Positions 60,468 to 64,000 of a stretch of 64,000 nt of DNA are shown piece by piece. This stretch comes from Alligator mississippiensis (lineage: Eukaryota > Chordata > Crocodylia > Alligatoridae). The notes beneath the pieces were generated by a model, which saw only the letters and a program-made list of their open reading frames with translations, made no database searches and was not told the origin of the DNA. Made by a program: the position numbers and the translations under genes. Position 1 is the stretch's first letter. Every line of letters begins with the position of its first letter. The stretch covers positions 36,868,001-36,932,000 of the forward strand of contig NC_081826.1 of assembly GCF_030867095.1 (NCBI RefSeq), written 5' to 3'.

Positions 60468-61618
60468 CAAAGAAAAGCCTTCGATCTGGTGTCCCATGAT
60501 CGTCTCTTGGAGAAACCGGCCAATTGTCGCCTTGGGGTCCCCCACGATCCACTGGCTGGAAAATTGGCTCTGGGGTCGGACCCAGAGGGTAGTAATTGAT
60601 TGAAGTCACTCATCGTGGTGTCCTGTGACCAGTGGGGTCCCCCAGGGCTCTGTCCTTGGACCCATACTGTTCAACATCTTCATTAACGATGTGGACACTG
60701 GAGTCAGAAGCGGACTGGCCAAGTTCGCTGATGACACCAAACTTTGGGGAAAAGCATCCACACCAGAAGACAGGCGGGTGATCCAGGCTGACCTGGACAG
60801 GCTCAGCAAGTGGGCGGATGAGAATCTGGTGGTGTTCAACACTGATAAATGCAAGGTTCTCCACCTTGGGGGGAAAAAAAACCCGCAGCATCCTTATAGG
60901 CTCGGCAGTGCTATGTTGGTTAGCACTATGCAAGAAAGAGACTTGGGGGTCATCATTGACCACAAGATGAACATGAGCCTGCAGTGCATTGCTGCAGCTA
61001 GTAAAGCGACCAAAACGCTGGCTTGCATCCATAGATGCTTCTCAAGCAAATCCCGGGACGTCATTCTCCCCCTGTACTCGGCCTTAGTGAGGCCGCAGCT
61101 GGAGTACTGCATCCAGTTTTGGGCTCCACAATTCAAAAAGGATGTGGAGAAGCTTGAGAGAGTCCAGAGAAGAGCCACGCGCATGATCAGGGGTCAGGGA
61201 AGCAGACCCTACGATGACAGGCTGAGAGCCCTGGGGCTCTTTAGCCTGGAAAAGCGCAGGCTCAGGGGTGATCTGATGGCCACCTACAAGTTTATCAGGG
61301 GTGATCACCAGTATCTGGGGGAACGTTTGTTCACCAGAGCGCCCCAAGGGATGACGAGGACGAATGGTCACAAACTACTACAAGATCGTTTCAGGCTGGA
61401 CATAAGGAAGAATTTCTTTACTGTCCGAGCCCCCAAGGTCTGGAACAGCCTGCCGCCGGAGGTTGTTCAAGCGCCTTCGTTGAACACCTTCAAGATGAAA
61501 CTGGATGCTTATCTTGCTGGGATCCTATGACCCCAGCTGACGTCCTGCCCTTTGGGCGGGGGGCTGGACTCGATGATCTTCCGAGGTCCCTTCCAGCCCT
61601 AATGTCTATGAAATCTAT
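60468..61618 (+). mobile_element. CR1 LINE, 5'-truncated, fairly young
   Basis: Starts within RT at KAFDLVSHDRLLEK. A 301-codon open frame at 60625-61530 carries the RT block GVPQGSVLGPILFNIFIND, the catalytic FADDTKLWG, DLGVIIDHKMNMSLQC, LEYCIQFWAPQFKKDVEKL and the C-terminal PKVWNSLPPEVVQAPSLNTF, ending LAGIL. The 3' UTR is short and ends CTATGAAATCTATGAAGA, the CR1 tail repeat. The endonuclease and ORF1 are absent, so it cannot move. A frame change lies between 60468 and 60625. The long open frame and GC content suggest it is the freshest LINE copy here. Confidence 0.92.
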
Positions 61619-61619
61619 G

Positions 61620-61985
61620 AAGACTAGGAGTACTAGATAAGTCTTCAACTACCTGGAGGGTGATTGTAGAGTAGATGAAGATGAACCTTTTTTTGTGGTC
61701 ATAGGATTAGGACTAATGGCCTTAAGCTTTGGCTGAGGAAATGTAGGTTGGAGGTTAGTCCAAAAGCTCCTCTTGTGAGGGTGGTCAGCATTGGAACAGG
61801 CTAGCTGAAGACTGGAATTTTTATCACAAATTTTTTAGCAGCAGGTTAGATGCACAGTTGGCTAGGATGGTTTAGTCGGGGATGCTCTTGCCTTAAGCAG
61901 GGGACTAGACCAGATGACCTTGTGAGGTCCCTTTCAGGACCCCAGGAGCATATATTCTCTATACTGCCTACTTTCCTATGATCCT
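61620..61985 (+). mobile_element. Older CR1 3' fragment
   Basis: Follows the younger copy directly. Contains the CR1 3' block GGATGGTTTAGTCGGGGATG, GACTAGACCAGATGACCTTG, and ends TTTCCTATGATCCT. Confidence 0.7.
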
Positions 61986-63384
61986 AAACTAATTGGAATT
62001 CATCAGAAAATAATATAGTTGTCACTTCTCAAATAAATGCAAAACTTACCCCTCTGACTTGGGTGCAAAGCTCTGTGAAGAAAAGTTATGTGAGTTGATT
62101 TCTTCTTCAGACTGAAAAAGAAGAGGGACTTGGAGCCCCTGTCCACCTGCACACTCTTCTGGAGCTTCACATGTGCTCCAACTTGGAGACTTGGGCTAAA
62201 AGGCAAGTGATAGGACTAATGAACTAGCCAAGATGGCAGGAAGACTGAAGAAGAGAACTCTATCTGTAATGGCCCTAGCTACCTCTAGTATTTAGTTTGT
62301 TACCTGCTGGTGGCATTTGTTCATGACAGAAAAACATTTCTCTCTCTTTATTTTGAGAGGGAATTTTTCTCTTACTCTACAGGAAATATCTCAGGGTAGA
62401 TGCTGGGATGTAAAACACTCTATAGCCCTGGTTCTCTATCCTTGGGCCCTGAATCATGGTTATGCTGGGCAGTGATTCCACAGTGCATGTAGGGTCACAT
62501 CTTATCAGCTTGGGACTTTGTCATTAACTTCAGCTTTACACACCACTCTACAACCTTCACTGGTTCCTATTACTGGAAGAGGAAGACTTTCCATAAGCCA
62601 TGACCCAGTTCTAGATGTTAGAGATCTCTCCCTAACTTCTCCATCTGTCCTTCACTTCAGTGAGCCTGTCACTTTTGAGTACCCTGGAGTCAAATGCCCT
62701 TTGAGCTACCAGTATCTGATGAGCTGGGAAGCAACTGTGGTCCAGATCTCTATGGAAGAGGGGGAGGACTACACATGAGCTGGATACTTTGCAAGCTGCT
62801 GTGAGCTGGAAAGGGGGCCTTGTCCATCAATGGCAGAGCCAGAATACTGTAAGACTCCAACCATGCGTGGAAGCTGAACAAAAAGTACTATGGAGCAAGG
62901 GGGTATTATTTCTGCTTGACCTCCTCTTTATTTGGTGCAAATGAAAAGACGCAGCAATTCAAGAATGCATCAAAGGTGAAGGTTAAAATGCTCCATCTGC
63001 TGGGAAGAAAATCTCCTTCCCTGTGAACCTCCAATACAGGATAGCAAAATACAAGGCTCTGTTGCTATAACTCAAGTTTTAGGGCTTGAGGAAGACCTCT
63101 CTATTGATTAAACTGTTTGCAACAGTGGCTGTGTCCAGCTGAGCATAGCCATGTGGTATTTAGCACCACATACCACATGTTCAGCTGTTCTCTTCACTCC
63201 AAGGGAGCAGTGTGTGTGGAGGCACAGGACTGGCCCCTGGATATCCAGGGGTCAAGAAAAACCTGCAGGAAAAAGGTGGAGCAGCAATGAGAGGGCAGTG
63301 TGAGTCACTCAAAACCAGAGCTTGGCTGGCAGGAGCCACACTCCAGCTGCTGGCCAGGCTCTGGGTGGCAGCATCACCACTGCT
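61986..63384. other. Intergenic DNA, no gene supported
   Basis: An 86-codon frame at 62518-62778 and others have no recognised domain, no convincing splice frame, and no neighbour context. They could be a decayed gene or repeat, but I see no evidence for either. Confidence 0.4.
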
Positions 63385-63560
63385 GCAGCCCCAGAAGGCC
63401 CCCAGGAGCCCAGATAAGGCTGCTGGGGCCAGCCCAATGCTGGCTCCAGCTTTCCCGCCCCCCCCCCCCCCCACCTGGGGTAACCTGCCTCATGTCAGAG
63501 GGCACATGGATCTTAGGGTCCCACTGCTAGTTGTCCCTGGGGAACCAAACGTCCGTGCTT
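63385..63560. repeat. Dispersed repeat, copy B
   Basis: Shares GGCCCCCAGGAGCCCAG, AGGCTGCTGGGGCCAGCCC, a C-run plus CCCACCTGGGG, and GTCCCTGGGGAACC with the block at 9955-10105. Family unknown. Confidence 0.55.
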
Positions 63561-64000
63561 GTGTGAACGTGGCCAGTGGTGTCAGAGGACCCGGGCGGGG
63601 GGGTGCACAAAAGTAGTTTGCAACTACTGTCAGATGTTGTCAACACTTGCTTGGTGACCAATAGCAATGTGATTATCTTGGCTGCCAGACTTGGGGTTCC
63701 ATGGTATTTTGGCCTCTCAAGAAAAGACTTGGCTCTTGAGGACATAAAGCTATTTAGCACCAAGACTGAGGAGGCCCACTGTGCCATAGAGGACTCAAGG
63801 GCAACAGTCTCTGGGTGCTGCACAGCATGGACAACATACTGTCTTTCAGAAGTCAGCTACTGAACGATCTGTGCCCTCTTCACTAGCAGCCTACAGAAAT
63901 GGCAGTGCATCTACATGTAGCAATAGTCATACTAGACAGCTGCAGTCAGCCCATCTCGCTTCAAGCCACAAGCAACTGCTTTGATAGGACTCTTGAGAGT
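63561..64000. other. Intergenic DNA, no gene supported
   Basis: A 95-codon frame at 63576-63863 was considered. It shows no domain and no clear splice borders, so it is left unassigned. Confidence 0.4.

Noticed and set aside
63576-63863. 95-codon frame near the right edge
   Set aside because: Protein-like composition but no family recognised and no flanking exon signals; too weak to call a gene or pseudogene.
1-64000. CRISPR arrays, tRNA or rRNA genes, bacterial operon features
   Set aside because: None seen. Tandem repeats are microsatellites, and gene structure is that of a vertebrate nucleus.

Overview
The window is vertebrate nuclear DNA, most likely from a crocodilian; a turtle is the main alternative. 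It has a CpG-island promoter, introns up to 18 kb, many CR1 LINE fragments, and many short non-autonomous hAT elements with 8-bp target-site duplications. The species call rests on the CR1 3' tail ending in CTATGAA-type repeats and on the hAT content. It is an inference.

The window holds one gene I can fully support: AZIN1 (antizyme inhibitor 1, an inactive ornithine decarboxylase paralogue) on the + strand, from about 10846 to 56868. I traced 12 exons by GT-AG borders and reading phase. Exons 1 and 2 are 5' UTR, exon 3 carries the start codon at 36930, and exon 12 carries the stop (56293-56295), the 3' UTR and two AATAAA signals. The joined reading frame is 1350 nt (449 aa), one residue longer than the human protein as I remember it.

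The regulatory core is the 5' leader. Exon 1 and exon 2 join in phase to give a 52-codon upstream frame. It starts at an AUU (11114), has no Met, and ends in AEPPWEPS followed by four in-frame stop codons. This matches the known polyamine-sensing upstream conserved coding region of vertebrate AZIN1 mRNAs. An AUG uORF ends 2 nt before that AUU, and another AUG overlaps the stop of the upstream frame (TGATG). The promoter has a perfect CRE, an NRF1 palindrome, a GC box and a TATA-like box. A TCACGTGA E-box sits on the exon 1 splice donor, and two YY1-type motifs lie in early intron 1.

Layout: 1-10230 is intergenic, AT-rich and repeat-bearing. 10230-11500 is the CpG island. 11168-36833 covers introns 1 and 2, including a three-element nested hAT cluster at 22401-25334 and a second nested pair at 30461-32240. 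36834-56868 holds the coding exons, with an 8.2-kb intron 5 that carries CR1, a hAT element and a LINE relic of another clade. 56869-64000 is downstream intergenic, with a cluster of CR1 pieces in both orientations; one carries a 301-codon open reverse transcriptase fragment. I see no tRNA, rRNA or CRISPR, and no second protein gene that I can support.

The protein shows Arg at the ornithine decarboxylase Lys69 position and Ser in the glycine loop, so the lost cofactor site looks more eroded than in mammals. Family comparisons are from memory, not from a search.
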